Shown: positions 1-12,658, counted from the stretch's first letter. The stretch is 64,000 nucleotides of DNA from Panax quinquefolius (GCA_020205615.1 CM035160.1:124029605-124093604); one strand, 5' to 3'. Numbers and translations: made by a program. Notes: generated by a model not told the origin, from the sequence alone.

Positions 1-120
1 GAGATTCATCAGCTATCGTGTCAAGCCTTGGTTAGGTTATTCGCGTTAAATCACATGATCCACTGTTGTTGCGGGCCCCCCGTTAATATCTTTGAGTTTC
101 ATTCTTGCAAACGTACTTTT
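1..120 (-). pseudogene. Fragment of organelle-type 16S rRNA gene, decayed
   Basis: Read on the minus strand, this stretch follows the conserved 900-region of bacterial/plastid-type small-subunit rRNA. It contains GAATGAAACTCAAAG, then a diverged form of the GACGGGGGCCCGCA block, GTGGATCATGTG, and CGCGAATAACCTAACC followed by GGCTTGACA. Compared with the family it lacks about nine bases between TTTAA and CGCGAA and carries scattered substitutions. It is therefore not a functional rRNA and most likely derives from plastid (or mitochondrial) DNA inserted in the nucleus. The match stops near 120; the left end lies outside the window. Plastid is favoured over mitochondrial because of the CGCGAA...ACC...GGCTTGACA context, but this is not certain. 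Confidence 0.7.
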
Positions 121-1216
121 CAGTACATAATTCGAAACCACAAAATTTCTCTTCATCTAAATACGATTCGAATACCCAAAATTTTTAAAATTATTTTTAA
201 TTTGTAAAATGTTTATCTTCCACACATGACAAAGATCTAACAAATTATTTTTATTTATTTTACATAAAATCATACAAAACTCCAAGGACATCGGATAAAC
301 CAAACAACTCTACAAATTATATCAATGTTTCCCAAAATCTTCAAGAGCTTCAAAATATTCAAACCTCAATTCGAACTAGCTAGTTCTTAAATATTATTAC
401 ATCAAAGAATATACTACTAAGATTTCTTTATCATCATAACAAAGTCTAAGTCAAATATTCTACTATCTGCATAAGCAAACTATAAATATTCAAGATCTCT
501 CAAAATAAATTGGATTTCATCACTTACTATATATTTAATCATTTAATTGAATCAATCATTCTCTTATTGTAAACCTTACTCCAACAAATTTCAATATCTC
601 CTCATACCATCACAAAGAATTTCATACAACATAATTTCAATATCCTACTAGAAAATAGCCTCAAAATTGATCATTAACCTCAAATGATTAAATCTAAATA
701 CTTTGAATATCAACAACTCAAATTACAAGAAATCATTTATACTTAATAATTTTCACTTTATCATAGTATCCCATCAATACACAAACCTCAAATTATCCAC
801 AAGCTTAACATAAATCAAAATCTAACTCAAATCAAATACTCAATTCAACGATCATAATAATTATTACAAAAAAAACAACTCTAACAAATAATTTTCCAAA
901 ATCAAATAATCATCGATATACATGCTCACATCATAATCGCATCGCATATAAGATCATTTCTTATATGTACAAAGTATAACTTTATTCACCTCAATGATTA
1001 AATCAGAATTCTTAACTAATATCTTTGCTCAATCACCATAACAAATTATTCCACTTTCCTTAAATCAACTACAAATTGAAAAGAGATCGACAGTTGGTCA
1101 AAATAGAGACCAACCAAACAAAGAACAAAATCAAATCAAACTTCTACGTCTACCCAATGGTTTACCCACAACTCACAAGTCAAACATAAATAGGTTTTCT
1201 ATAAGAAAGAGCCTAA
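121..1216 (-). mobile_element. Element F leader/internal region, non-coding
   Basis: AT-rich stretch with no open frame of note and no recognisable domain. It lies on the internal side of the PBS of a minus-strand LTR element, so I read it as the 5' leader of element F. The join with the 16S fragment at its left could be an internal feature of F or a deletion junction. Confidence 0.4.
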
Positions 1217-1228
1217 GCTCTGATACCA
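1217..1228 (-). other. Element F primer-binding site
   Basis: GCTCTGATACCA on the plus strand is the reverse complement of TGGTATCAGAGC, the plant initiator-Met tRNA primer site used by many LTR elements. It stands 4 bases from the LTR edge TGTAACACCCCC at 1233, the expected spacing. Confidence 0.75.
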
Positions 1229-1232
1229 TCTT

Positions 1233-2580
1233 TGTAACACCCCCTTCCCGAAAAGGAAAGGAAGGTCACGTGCAAAGCATAACAAACCTTAAATTAAGTA
1301 AACAACGCACTAATAACACCAAATATTTAATAATGATATCCATCAATGAAGTACTGCATACAATTCTCCAACCTGAGTCAAAATAATCAATAGCAAAAAT
1401 CAAATTAACCTAGATGGTCAAAGAAAACTCTCTTTATCACACTAGCCATGAATCACCCATACAAACCTGCCGGAAGAAAAACACAGCATGAGCCAATTGC
1501 CCAGTACGGATATAGATAATACAAAGATGTATAACTGAAATATAAAATTAACTGAAGCAACATACTTAACAAAGCCTCAAGCTTAAAGACCGAAAAAAAT
1601 ATGATATCCAACATCTGAATAGAATATATCCAAATTAACATATTTAACGAAACAAACAGAAGAGTAAAGAATGAACTGAAGTAACTAACTCAATTAATTA
1701 AACTGAACAGAAACAAACAAAACTAATACAATGAAATAATAGGCTGAATCAAATGGTGGTGTGTTATTTCATACCGAGTGAGCTCAGAAATATACATTGC
1801 CACACAGGCAAGTCAAAACAATGCCACACATGTAACCAAAATAATGCCACACAAGCAAATCACACATTGGACTGCGAATTCAAATGTATGCAAATCAGAT
1901 AGGTGTGTTTGGCACAGCATCACAAATCCATAGAACAAAAAATTAGGGTTAACCCATACGCCTCCCACAATAAAACACCAAATAGCCCATTTCCTCCGGA
2001 GCCCAAGCAGAAATGTTGTGGACTAATCACACTGCCACGAAAAGTGTCATGCCTCTCGTACCAAGACGACATGTCTGTGGTACCCCCACAAGTGGTTATA
2101 GCTCAGGTATTCCCTACGGTATACTCTAACAAAAATATCATGTCACACCACATGCGATATAATACCAATAAAAATAGATATCGTGTCACGACACAAGCGA
2201 CACAATATCCACAAAACTGGGATTCTAATGTATATGTTGAACCATATCAAATCATAATGTATCTAAAAGAAGGTAACAACATATATCACTCTATAAATAT
2301 CAAAATAAATACTAGACACGATAACCTAATTCAAAGAGTACAAATGCGCATCCAATGTATCAACTCCAAAATGACATTATTATATAAATTTCACAAGAAA
2401 TAATTATGTGAAATAATAACAGAATTCGAAACAAGGAACAAGACGAACAAATCAAATTTAACAAGTGTATCGCTGAAAGAGTACAAAATCCGTACCTGAA
2501 TATAATATCAAAATAATTCACCGAACCCAAATATCACACCGCTAGACATCCTCAATCTGATCTATATCAATATCAGACCA
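1233..2580 (-). repeat. Element F 5' LTR (right boundary unresolved)
   Basis: Begins at the PBS side with TGTAACACCCCC, which reads as an LTR end ...GGGGGTGTTACA on the minus strand, typical of plant Ty3/gypsy LTRs. No polypyrimidine tract or second LTR copy marks the other end, so the right limit near 2580 is only where LTR-like character fades. A 166-codon plus-strand frame at 1903-2403 runs antisense through it and resembles no protein I know; I treat it as chance. Confidence 0.5.
1796..1872. repeat. Short diverged tandem repeat, CCACACA units
   Basis: Three diverged units built on TGCCACACA-GCAA, each about 25 bp, sit in tandem inside the element F LTR. No function is evident. Confidence 0.55.
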
Positions 2581-3035
2581 TTAATTAAATTACCAAATTG
2601 TAAAGTTTATGTATTTTATTTTTTTTATAAATTTAACATCCTTAATATTATTTCATATACCCTCTAAAGTTAGTAATACGTTTTGTACCTTCTGTAATGC
2701 AAAAGTATAATTTTAGTATAGTATAACAAATGCTATAGTAATATAATTATAGTTTTACTAAAAAAAATTTAAAACCCTTGTACATTTGCAAAAAAATTCC
2801 TTCTATCTTTAACCCATTAATTAACTCATATTATTATTATTATTAAAATAAGATGTAGCTTCATGTTCCATATACACAAATTAGGCCAACACATATATAC
2901 TATTTTCCGTTCCTAAATACTAAAAAAAATGAAGCTCATAATCCATGCACTCTGTTATTGACACATGCACAACAATTTCATACATGATCACTTTATAATC
3001 TAATAGATCACTTCATGTGTAATTCCAATTAGTAT
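2581..3035. other. AT-rich DNA with nothing recognised
   Basis: No open frame, LTR edge or repeat relation to the rest of the window was found. It contains a short ATT/TTA run near 2830. It is the DNA directly left of the Tat element's first LTR base, so it is either older host DNA or the truncated end of element F. Confidence 0.5.
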
Positions 3036-3044
3036 TGTGGGCCC
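3036..3044 (+). repeat. Tat-like element, first 9 bases of 5' LTR
   Basis: TGTGGGCCC; the last five bases, GGCCC, are the left target duplication of the copia insertion. The rest of the LTR continues at 12329 after the insertion. TGTGGGC here is the exact inverse of GCCCACA at 12965-12971, which fixes the two LTR ends. Confidence 0.7.
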
Positions 3045-4933
3045 TGTTAGGTTTGTAATATTCATGAACGCAACCAAATTGCATAAAATAAGCGGAAGCG
3101 TGAAAAATCAGAGTTTAAAATTTTACAAACCATATACCCGGATCACCCTTTATGCGCAATTACTAATTAAACAAAAATACGAAGGAGAAGAATCATACCC
3201 TTGAAGATCCGAGCTTCCTCAGGTACAAGTTCACCTCCAAATCTTTTTCGCGTTCAACTTGAATCCATCGGATTTGGTTCCTTCCTTTGATCAACGTTAG
3301 CCACCCAAGTGTTTGGCCTCTAGGGGTGATCCACCAAGAAAGAATAAAGATTCAACATGATGGGTATTTGGCAAAATCCTAATTTTCTATCTCTCATAGA
3401 AAAGGAGCGTATTCTCCAACTATTGGAATTACGTATGTTGTCAAAAAGCCAAAAACAACTCTCACCCCTTCACCCATAATAAGACTCCTCTTATTTATGG
3501 ATGTAGAAAACCCTCCTTAACAATTAAGGAATTGAGTTTTATTTTAATTAATTAAATTCTTTTAATTAATTAAACTCCCTAATCTTATTAGAGATAATTA
3601 ATTAAACTTTTTTAATTAATTAGCCTCCTAATCTAATTAGGATATATGAGAGTACTTTTATTAATTAATTCTCAAACTCCTTTAGGAATTAAATAATAAT
3701 AATAGTAATAATAATAATAAGACTCCTCTTATTAATTCATATTTAATATTTCCAAAATATTAAATAATAAATATTAAGCTATTTAATTTATTTTATCACC
3801 ATAGATTAAATTAAATATACTTAACTTATTATTACGATTATGCCATTAACTTCTTAAATAATTATTCTTCCTTTTATGGTGTGACCCTTTAGGTTTTCCA
3901 TATTAAACCAGTTGTGAATAAATCAATTAGAATAATTCTAATCTTATTTAAATAAATAAATTAAATTATTAATTTATTTAAATAAATAATATTTATTCTA
4001 CAATAGGGATAAGCCTCCCTAGCAATCAACGACTTTTCAGATAATATGGATTTCAACATTAATCATAAAAGAACCTTTGAGTTAATAGTTACCATACAAT
4101 TCAATCCTTCCACCATACAATGTCCCAATTAAATATAAGACATGGAATTACTGTCAAGTATTATTTTATTTAATTATATGTATTTCGACTCTTAAATGCG
4201 CAACACCAAATAATGCAAATTAGAATCTCCTTTCTAATTTCATTCTGCCTTGGCGAAGGACTACCAGGTTGTCATTTATCGAATCACATAGGACATTTCT
4301 TTTTTTTTACTAGAAGTGGTAGATTCTTTATTGATCATATAATATCTCCATGTACAACTTATTAAACCAAAGCATACCCTTTGATATACCCTAAGGGTCT
4401 TGAGGAATAAGTCAAAGTATAACTCATCATACACAAGATACTATGATGTTCACAAGTCCAAGGATCACTTGTACTACTATCACTACAGGAATTCCTATCG
4501 ATGCAAGTAAAACTCCATTAGGTATTCCTTAGCGAGCCACGCTCGGTGAACTTATTCTCTAATAAGCACCTACATACTTGCTTTAGTGTCTCCACACAAA
4601 TGATCATGAAATCAACCATCCTCATCCAATGAGCAAGCAACGTATGTACCAATCTATCTGGATTCACCAATCTCCAATTTAGTAATCCAACGATTGGGAA
4701 CTATTTTAGTTTTAAGCTTTCTAAGAATTTAGATCTCATTAGAATGATCATCATCATTATTCTAAAAGCATTGCTTAAAACTATGGGTTTATCACATATT
4801 ATAAAAACAAAGATCATGTAGATAATTAAAAGCCTTTAATAAATTAATACTTTTTATTAATAAATAAATAAGATTGTTACAAAGTATATACTTTATCATC
4901 AAACATGATTGGCTTGTGTGCATACTACTTTCA
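3045..4933 (-). repeat. Copia 3' LTR (left copy)
   Basis: Runs from TGTTAGGTTTG to CTACTTTCA on the plus strand, that is TGAAAGTAG...CCTAACA on the element's own strand. It matches 10431-12323 throughout. AT-rich, with TTAATTAATTAAA inverted runs at 3540-3630 and an AAT-trinucleotide run near 3700. Its TATA position reads CCATAAATAAG where the other LTR has CTATAAATAAG. Confidence 0.93.
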
Positions 4934-4947
4934 ATCTCCCACTTGCA
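4934..4947 (-). other. Copia polypurine tract
   Basis: ATCTCCCACTTGC on the plus strand reads GCAAGTGGGAGAT on the element strand, directly before the LTR start TGAAAG. This is the usual plus-strand primer of plant copia elements. Confidence 0.85.
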
Positions 4948-7240
4948 CTAAAGTCAATCGTCATGGTATCTCATACCCTTCTTCTCTAAGTGACGATTAT
5001 CCTACTGTTGGATAAGCTTTAGTTAATGGATATGTAATGTTGTTCTTAAGAGTCCACTATCTCTATATTGATTTCTTATCTTTCAATGATTCCTATAATC
5101 AAATTAAAGAGTCACAACACATGTTTAGATCCAAGATGAGACGTAGGAACTATTCCTAGTTCTGTAATGAACTTTTATCCAAACAATCAACTTGCAGCTT
5201 CATTTACAGCTATATACTTTGTCTTTATCACTAAACCAACAACTTTTTGCTGTTTGGAACCTTTCCAATTCACTGCACCACCGTTTAAGGTAACACTTTA
5301 CCTTAAAGTGGATTTTCTGTCGTCTTAGTCTATCTTAAAATCTTGAGTCTGTTAAGCCCTCTAGTTTTAATTTAGACACACCATGAATATGATCACATCC
5401 TTAGTATCCATTAAGTACTTTAAGATGTTTTTCACTGACTCACAGTGAACTTCTCTAGAATATAACTGATCAACATCAGGTATCGTATATTTCATTGCAT
5501 ACATGATAGTTACTCATGCGATCTCTCTTTTAGGAGTCTATGGGGACTAGTAAGAGAGATAAACTCCAGGGCTCATCAACATGAGACATCCCATGGAATT
5601 TGCCATGCTAAACGACTTTAGCATCAAATGAATATACGTTCCTTGGGTTAAGCTGAGCATCATTTAAATCTATCTATATAGATTTGTATCCCCAATTAAG
5701 ATACTCTTCCCAAATCATTCATAGAGGAATGTTTAGACAACTTTATCTTTACTGATTGTAGTATTGGTATGTCATTCCTTATCCGTAGTATATCAACATA
5801 TAATACTAGGAATGTCACGACGCTCCCACTGATCCTTTTGTACACAAGAGGTTCATTCTTATTTGTGATAAAATCAAACTCTTTTGATTTATTTCATCAA
5901 AGTGAATGTTCCATTTTTGAGAAGCTTGCTTCAATCCATTTCTCTAAGGGTCTACAACTCTTACCTCATTGTATGTAACTGGATCATCATCTTCTATGAT
6001 ACGTACCTCATCATCATCATCCATGACGAATTCATACCTCCCAAGTATCTTCGGTATTATTCCAGATTTACGATTCGGTTGTGGTACAATAGGTCTATCT
6101 ACAGGTTCCTCTTATTTGACTTATAGTGTTTGTGGTTCTTGAACTCTTCAAGATCTATTATCCTTTCACTAGCCCCTTCAATGATAAACATCTTTATCTT
6201 AGAAGGCGCAACAGTGTCTCGCAACAAACACCTTTTGCTAAGTAGGATTATAGAACATATACCCTAAACTTACTTTAGGATGTCCTATAAATTTGTACTT
6301 GTCAAATCTTGTCCCAAGCTTATCCTTTGAAACTTTTTCACATAAGTTGGACAACCCCTTATCTTAACATACTTAAAATTAGGAATCCTCCCTGTCCATA
6401 ACTTTTATGGAGTCTTGGGGCCGAATTTTGAGGTTACCTTTTTCGTAGATATACAGCCATTTCTAGAACATTATCCCAAAAGGATACTAGAATGTCGGTA
6501 AAATCATTATGGACCACACCATGTCCAACAAGGTATGATTTTTCCTTTCAGATACATCAATCAATTATTGCGTATCAGGAGGCATCCATTATGAGAAAAC
6601 CATTTGAGATGATCTAGAAACTTATTATACAAGTATTTATTCCTCGATCTAATCAAAAAATCTGAATACTTTGTCAATTTGTTTCACTTAAGAATTCTTT
6701 GAACCTTTTAAATAATTCACACTTGTATTTCAGCAAATACACACAATCAACTTTTTGAATAATCATCTCCTTTTCTTATACTAGTTTGTTCAATTTGCAA
6801 AATTATTTTTCACGTAAGTCAAGTATACAAAATCTATTAAGTAATATTCCAGTTCTATACAAAACATTATTATTATAAATAGAACAACAATTGTTCTTAA
6901 ATATAATACCAAAGATTTCATTTTCCAACAATAAAATGGAAATAATGTTTCTAATGAGAACTAGAATACAATAACATCTTATTGACTTAATAGATTTGCC
7001 AGTAGGCAATGCTAAACAATAAGTTCTTATGGCTAATGTAGCAGCCTTTGCTTCATTTCCCATATATAGGATTACTTATCTTTGTTTAGCTTTCTACTTC
7101 TGCTTGGTCCCTTCATAAATCTATATTTATGATAACCAAAGTCGGTATCCAATACCCAAGTTGAACCTTGACTTAAAGAAAATTTTATTTTAATCATGAA
7201 CAAAAACTATATTTGTTACCGAAACTTCACTAAGCTTCTT
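4948..7240 (-). pseudogene. Copia pol remnant (protease-integrase-RT-RNase H)
   Basis: Read on the minus strand, short matches to copia pol follow in the correct order across several frames. About 7063-6100 holds the protease end and integrase: an NNCCSIY segment is followed by stretches matching the integrase core and its C-terminal part. About 5990-5470 holds reverse transcriptase; the catalytic YVDD box at about 5792-5800 reads YVD, one Asp codon missing. About 5470-4950 holds RNase H traces. Near 5925-5930 the start of the RT domain joins directly to a segment normally about 100 or more residues further on, so an internal deletion has removed part of the fingers/palm. Many stops and frameshifts; no product is possible. 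Confidence 0.75.
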
Positions 7241-7888
7241 TGGTTAGCCTCTGCAAGATGCTTCTCGCAGTTTCTTTCCAGTGTCTAGGCTTATTGCAGT
7301 GGAAGGAAACTCCTCTGCTATCCGTATCAGTTTTGTTCTTATTATCCTTTGTTTTGCCTTTCTATTTACCTTCTTTGAATCGTTCTTCTTTCCAGAAGAT
7401 CCTTTGGCCCCTACAAGTAAGAAATGGTCTTTCTTGGTTGAAAAGTGACTCTCAACATTTTTCAACATGTTAAGCAAATCAGCGACGCTGATATCTAGCT
7501 TGTTCATATGAAAAATTCACAACAATTGTGAAAGGAGTCCGGGAGTGAGTGCAAGATCAAATCTTGGCTCAACTCTCCATCCATGACAAGACTCGTTGTC
7601 CTAATTGATCAATCAAATTGATTATGTAAAGGACTTTTGACTATACTATTATGCCATTGGCCATTCTAGATCGGAAGAGCTCTTTAGATATCTAATATCT
7701 ATCAGTCCTACTTTCTTCACCATCAACTACTTGATGTGAAGAAATATAGTAAGAGCATCCATAGTTTCATGCTGACGCTGAAGCTCGTTACTCATAGATG
7801 CGAGCATGATTCATTGAGCCAACTGTGCATCATCTTGCCACTTTCTAAAAGTAGCAATCTCTTCCTCAGAGGCATTGTCTGCAACCAT
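7241..7888 (-). pseudogene. Copia gag remnant
   Basis: Capsid/nucleocapsid gene of the copia element, broken. A possible start ATG lies at 7888 on the minus strand. Gag signatures follow in shifting frames: an ASMSNELQRQHE-like segment near 7800, then an open piece at 7507-7244 with LDISVADLLNMLK and a lysine-rich stretch. The nucleocapsid zinc knuckle lies at about 7310-7265. Its CX2CX4HX4C pattern has lost its first Cys (Ser instead) and its last (Ala instead). At least three frame changes separate these pieces. Confidence 0.72.
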
Positions 7889-8666
7889 TGTAGGGATAGG
7901 CGTATTAAGGACATAAAATAGCTTTTCAGCCGTGAGAACTTTTCTCAATTTTCTTAACCAATCCGTTTAATTCGGTCCGGTTAATTTAGCATCTAATATG
8001 CTACACAGTGATAGTAATTTTAGACATTGTAAAAGTCTGTAAATGAATTTGTAATTAACAACATTTTAGCATACATTCTTTTATTAATTACCAAAATAAT
8101 TTAGGTCTTATTTTAAATTGGTATCTCCCACTATTTTCTTCAAACTATATTACCCTCAATATATATAGTTCGGCAATATCTAATTAAAGATATGCTAGTG
8201 AGAATAAGGATCTCATTTCAAATGTATATAGACTTGTGTGTGCACAACAAACTATATATAAATAAATAGGTAGACAACTCTTGTCAATTACATCAACTAT
8301 GCAACTCCTTGTATTTTGCCTCTTAAATCATAATGGTCAAGTGTGTGCACATCCGAACTAAAATAATTTAAGTTAAGTCAGACCCAGCATTTCCATATAA
8401 GTGAAAAGAAAACTATAGCACTTGTGTATGCACAACAAAGCAGTAATGTTCAATTCCTTATAAACATCATATGTAATAAAAACAACATCATAAATATTTA
8501 ATACTTGCCTTGTGTGTGCACAACAAACTCATATTAAATATTCAATACTCTATTGTTTCTATCATGCTAGAAGGCGACGTTCGATATTCCAAATATCTTT
8601 GAATATTACAACTTAATATAAAATATTTGAGGGGTTTGTTTTTAATAAATCTCGTCTCATTTGTTT

Positions 8667-8668
<2 letters not shown>

Positions 8669-8716
<48 letters not shown>
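8669..8716. repeat. Compound (CA)n(TA)n microsatellite
   Basis: Uninterrupted CA dinucleotides pass into TA dinucleotides within the copia leader. Confidence 0.95.
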
Positions 8717-8719
<3 letters not shown>

Positions 8720-9329
8720 TAGCGTCGTATTAATTAACATGCGAAACATGTTTGCATAATATATAATATATATAATATAAGTATGCATATATAGAATACT
8801 ATATTCTACCTGGATTGATTATGGACTTTTATTCTAGTTTGGTTCACTAGAGTCACCAAGTGAACCAAAAGGTCAAACCCTAGGGGTCCAAGAATTAATA
8901 TTTAAACATAACTATTACATTTAAACCCAGGCTCCATTACAAACGGGTCTTCACGCGCTCCTTGTTCCTTGATCTCCAATTCTTCAAAATTAATTCTAAC
9001 TATTCCTATTACAAAACTATTTAAAATAAATAGAAACCTTGATCAGTGTCAAGGGGAAGTACATAGGAGGGAGATAGAATTTATATTAAGAAAAAATTAT
9101 AGAAGACGAGGTACGCAGACCCCATTTAATAGAACTCATACATTCATGCATCCAACTAAAATAAAATCCAATCACATTGGTCAATAGTCCATAATCAATC
9201 CCATTTATTATCATACACATCGTCATATGCATCAATAAATAATATTCATCTCATGAATAATAAACATTCAATATATATATATATATATTGATATCATTTA
9301 ATGGGCAATTTTAGTTAGTATAAAATTTA

Positions 9330-9900
9330 ATTTTGAATTAAAATAAACTCCTTTATTTTAATCCAAATTTAAATCAAAATAAACCTCTTTTATTTTAATT
9401 TATCCAATTTTGAATAAAATAAACTATTTTATTTTAATCAAAATCTTTAATCAAAATAAACTCCTTTATTTTAATTATGGAATCCAATTCCAAGTAAAAA
9501 AAAACTTCCTTTATTTGAAGGAAACATGATTTCTTTTCCTATTCACAAATAAACTCTTTTTATTTTGAATAATATGAAATCTTATTTCATATCTTAATAA
9601 ACTCCTTTATTTAAGGAAACATGGATTCTCTTTCCTATTCACAAATAAACTCTTTTATTTTGAATAATATAAAATCTTATTTCATATCTAAATAAACTCT
9701 TTTATTTAAGGAAAAATAGAATCCAATTTCAACTCTAATTAGTTATCATGGAATCTAATTCCAACTCTAATTAGTTAGCATAAAATTTAATTTTAAAATT
9801 AAAATAAACTTTATATTTTAATATTAAAATAAACCTTTTATTTTAAAATTAAAATAAAGTTTTTATTTTAATTATAAAATTATTAAAATATATATTACAT
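9330..9900. repeat. Diverged short tandem repeats, AATAAACTCCTTTATTTTAA type
   Basis: At least ten diverged copies of a 20-45 bp unit built on AATAAAC-CCTTTATTTTAA, several of which can fold on themselves because AATAAA and TTTATT are complementary. They lie in the copia leader. Confidence 0.8.
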
Positions 9901-10153
9901 ATACATAATATATATAATATACATATCCCTTGAATCCATGAATTCACCCTTGAAACATGAACAAGCCAAGAAATTGAGGTAACAAGATACTATATATCAT
10001 ATATATAATATTGGGCCACGTGATAACTAGATAATGATCCTGGACCACTTTATGCAAAAAGAAATCAAACCACCTGTAGCTTGAATTCAAAAAGCATTAT
10101 CATGATTTCATTTTCCTGCTAATGTTTTAGAGGATGGCCACGTGAATTAAATT

Positions 10154-10158
<5 letters not shown>

Positions 10159-10191
<33 letters not shown>
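10159..10191. repeat. (AT)n microsatellite
   Basis: Uninterrupted AT dinucleotides of about 33 bp in the copia leader. Confidence 0.95.
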
Positions 10192-10197
<6 letters not shown>

Positions 10198-10417
10198 ACA
10201 TTCCGTGAAGCATTCTGCATCCCTCAAAGATTCTCAATGATAAGACATCCCCGAGAAAAAAAAAGAAGAACACAGCGTAACCGCAAAAAATAAAAACAGT
10301 TCGCCATTTATTTTTAAATAAATTTTATACAACAAAATTATGTCCAATTAATTTATTCTAAACACATATCAATATACATATCAAATTAAAATAATTAATA
10401 ATTCACATAAAAGTTTG

Positions 10418-10429
10418 GCTCTGATACCA
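10418..10429 (-). other. Copia primer-binding site
   Basis: GCTCTGATACCA, the reverse complement of TGGTATCAGAGC (initiator-Met tRNA), one base from the 5' LTR edge at 10431. Confidence 0.9.
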
Positions 10430-10430
10430 C

Positions 10431-12323
10431 TGTTTAGGTTTGTAATATTCATGAACGCAATCAAATTGCATAAAATAAGCGGAAGCGTGAAAAATCAGAG
10501 TTTAAAATTTTACAAACTATATACCCGGATCACCCTTTATGCGCAATTATTAATTAAACAAAAATATGAAGGACAAGAATCATACCCTTGAAGATCCGAG
10601 CTTCCTCAGGTACAAGTTCACCTCCAAATCTTTTTCGTGTTCAACTTGAATCCATCGGGTTTGGTTCCTTCCTTTGATCAACGTTAGCCACCCAAGTGTT
10701 TGGCCTCTAGAGGTGATCCACCGAGAAAGAATAAAGATTCAACAAGATGGGTATTTGGCAAAACCCTAATTTTCTATCTCTCATAGAAAAGGAGCGTATT
10801 CTCCCAACTATTGGAATTACGTATGTTGTCAAAAAGCCAAAAACAACTCTCACCCCTTCACCCATAATAAGACTCCTCTTATTTATAGAGGTAGAAAACC
10901 CTCCTTAACAATTAAGGAATTGGGTTTTATTTTAATTAATTAAATTCCTTTAATTAATTAAACTCTCTAATCTTATTAGAGATAATTAATTAAACTTTTT
11001 AATTAATTAGCCTCCTAATCTAATTAGGATATATGAGAGTACTTTTATTAATTAATTCTCAAACTCCTTTAGGAATTAAATAATAATAATAGTAATAATA
11101 ATAATAATAAGACTTCTCTTATTAATTTATATTTAATATTTCCAAAATATTAAATAATAAATATTAAGCTATTTAATTTATTCTATCACCATAGATTAAA
11201 TTAAATATACTTAACTTATTATTACGATTATGCTATTAACTTCTTAAATAATTATTCTTCCTTTTATGGTGTGACCCTTTAGGTTCTCCATATTAAATCG
11301 GTTGTGAATAAATCAATTAGAACAATTCTAATCTTATTTAAATAAATAAATTAAATTATTAATTTATTTAAATAAATAATATTTATTCTACAACGGGGAT
11401 AAGCCTCCCTAGCGATCAACGACTTTCCAGATAATATAGATTTCAATATTAATCATAAAAGAACCTTTGAGTTAATAGTTATCGTACAATTCAATCCTTC
11501 CACCATACAATGTCCCAATTAAATATAAGACATGGAATTACTCTCAAGTCTTATTTTATTTAATTATATGTATTTCGACTCTTAAATGCACAACAGCAAA
11601 TAATGCAAATTAGAAACTAATTTCTAATTTCATTCTGCCTTAGCCAAGGACTACTGGGTTGTCATTTATCGAATCACATAGGACATTTCTCTTCTTTTAC
11701 TAGAAGTGGTAGATTCTTTATTGATCATACATTATCTCCATGTACAACTTATTAAACCCAAGCATACCCTTTTATATACCCTAAGGGTCTTAAGGAATAA
11801 GTCAAAGTATAACTCATCATACACAAGATACTATGATGATCTCAAGTCCAAGGATCACTTGTACTACTATCACTACAGGAATTCCTATTGATAAACAAGT
11901 AAAACTCCATTAGGTATTCCTTAGCGAGCCACGTTCAGTGAACTTATTCTCTAATAAGCACCTACATACTTGCTTTAGTGTCTCCATACAAATGATCATG
12001 AAATCAATCATCCTCATCCAATGAGCAAGCAACGTATGTACCAATCTATCCGGATTCACCAATCTCCAATTTAGTAATCCAACGATTGAGAACTATTTTA
12101 GTTTTAAGCTTTCTAAGAATTTAGATCTCATTAGAATGATCATCATCATTATTCTAAAATCATTGCTTAAAACTATGGGTTTATCACATATTATAAAACA
12201 ACATCATGTAGATAATTAAAAGCCTTTAATAAGTTAATACTTTTTATTAATAAATGAATAAGATTGTTACAAAGTATATGCTTTATCATCAAACATGATT
12301 GGCTTGTGTGAATACTACTTTCA
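10431..12323 (-). repeat. Copia 5' LTR (right copy)
   Basis: Second copy of the 1.9-kb LTR, ending CTACTTTCA at 12323 and followed by the duplication GGCCC (12324-12328). It carries the intact TATA motif at 10880-10887. Confidence 0.93.
10880..10887 (-). promoter_or_regulatory. Copia LTR TATA box
   Basis: TATTTATA on the plus strand is TATAAATA on the element strand, about 1.4 kb into the LTR from its start. The 3' LTR has a substitution just in front of the matching position. Confidence 0.5.
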
Positions 12324-12331
12324 GGCCCATG

Positions 12332-12427
12332 TGCAAAATTAGGGTTCACATGACCTAATTAAATTAAATACGCAATTAGGGTTCACGACCTCATTAAATG
12401 TGCAAATTAGGGTTCACATAACCTAAT
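12332..12427 (+). repeat. Three direct repeats in Tat LTR (TTAGGGTTCAC)
   Basis: GCAAATTAGGGTTCACATGACCTAAT-like units occur three times, about 34 bp apart, at the U3 end of the LTR. Repeats at this place often carry enhancer function; that is inference here. Confidence 0.8.
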
Positions 12428-12658
12428 GGAATGAAGATGGAAAAGTCAGAAATAAATGTGCTAGACCCGAAAGAAGCCTCCGCGTGTCCCGAGGCAGAAG
12501 ACTCGTAGAGGCGGCTCGTTTTGGGAATTGATCGAGGGATTGGATTGGTGGCTAGAAGGACAGGGCAATATGGACATTTTTCTAATAACTATAGGGTATT
12601 TCTGGAATTTCCTTGAAAACATGTGCCTAACATGTGATTACTTAATTCCAGGAAACTC

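Larger units (their letters stand above)
7889..10417 (-). other. Copia 5' leader, long and repeat-rich
   Basis: About 2.5 kb between PBS and gag with no coding signal. It holds a (CA)n(TA)n run at about 8669-8716, AT runs at about 9272-9290 and 10159-10191, and a field of short diverged repeats at 9330-9900. Copia leaders are usually well under 1 kb, so this length is notable. Confidence 0.65.
3045..12323 (-). mobile_element. Ty1/copia LTR retrotransposon, complete but coding-defective
   Basis: A 9.28-kb element bounded by two LTRs (1889 and 1893 bp) and flanked by the 5-bp duplication GGCCC at 3040-3044 and 12324-12328. The 5' LTR is on the right, next to a tRNA-iMet PBS; the PPT and 3' LTR are on the left. 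Gene order on the minus strand is gag, protease/integrase, reverse transcriptase, RNase H, the Ty1/copia order. The coding region is short (about 2.9 kb) and full of stops and shifts. Spot reading puts the two LTRs at about 96-97% identity, so the insertion is fairly young compared with the decay of its genes. The lineage within copia is not certain. Confidence 0.93.

Noticed and set aside
1903..2403. 166-codon plus-strand frame
   Set aside because: It runs antisense through the element F LTR, has no recognisable domain and no partner elsewhere in the window; a chance frame in a GC-richer patch.
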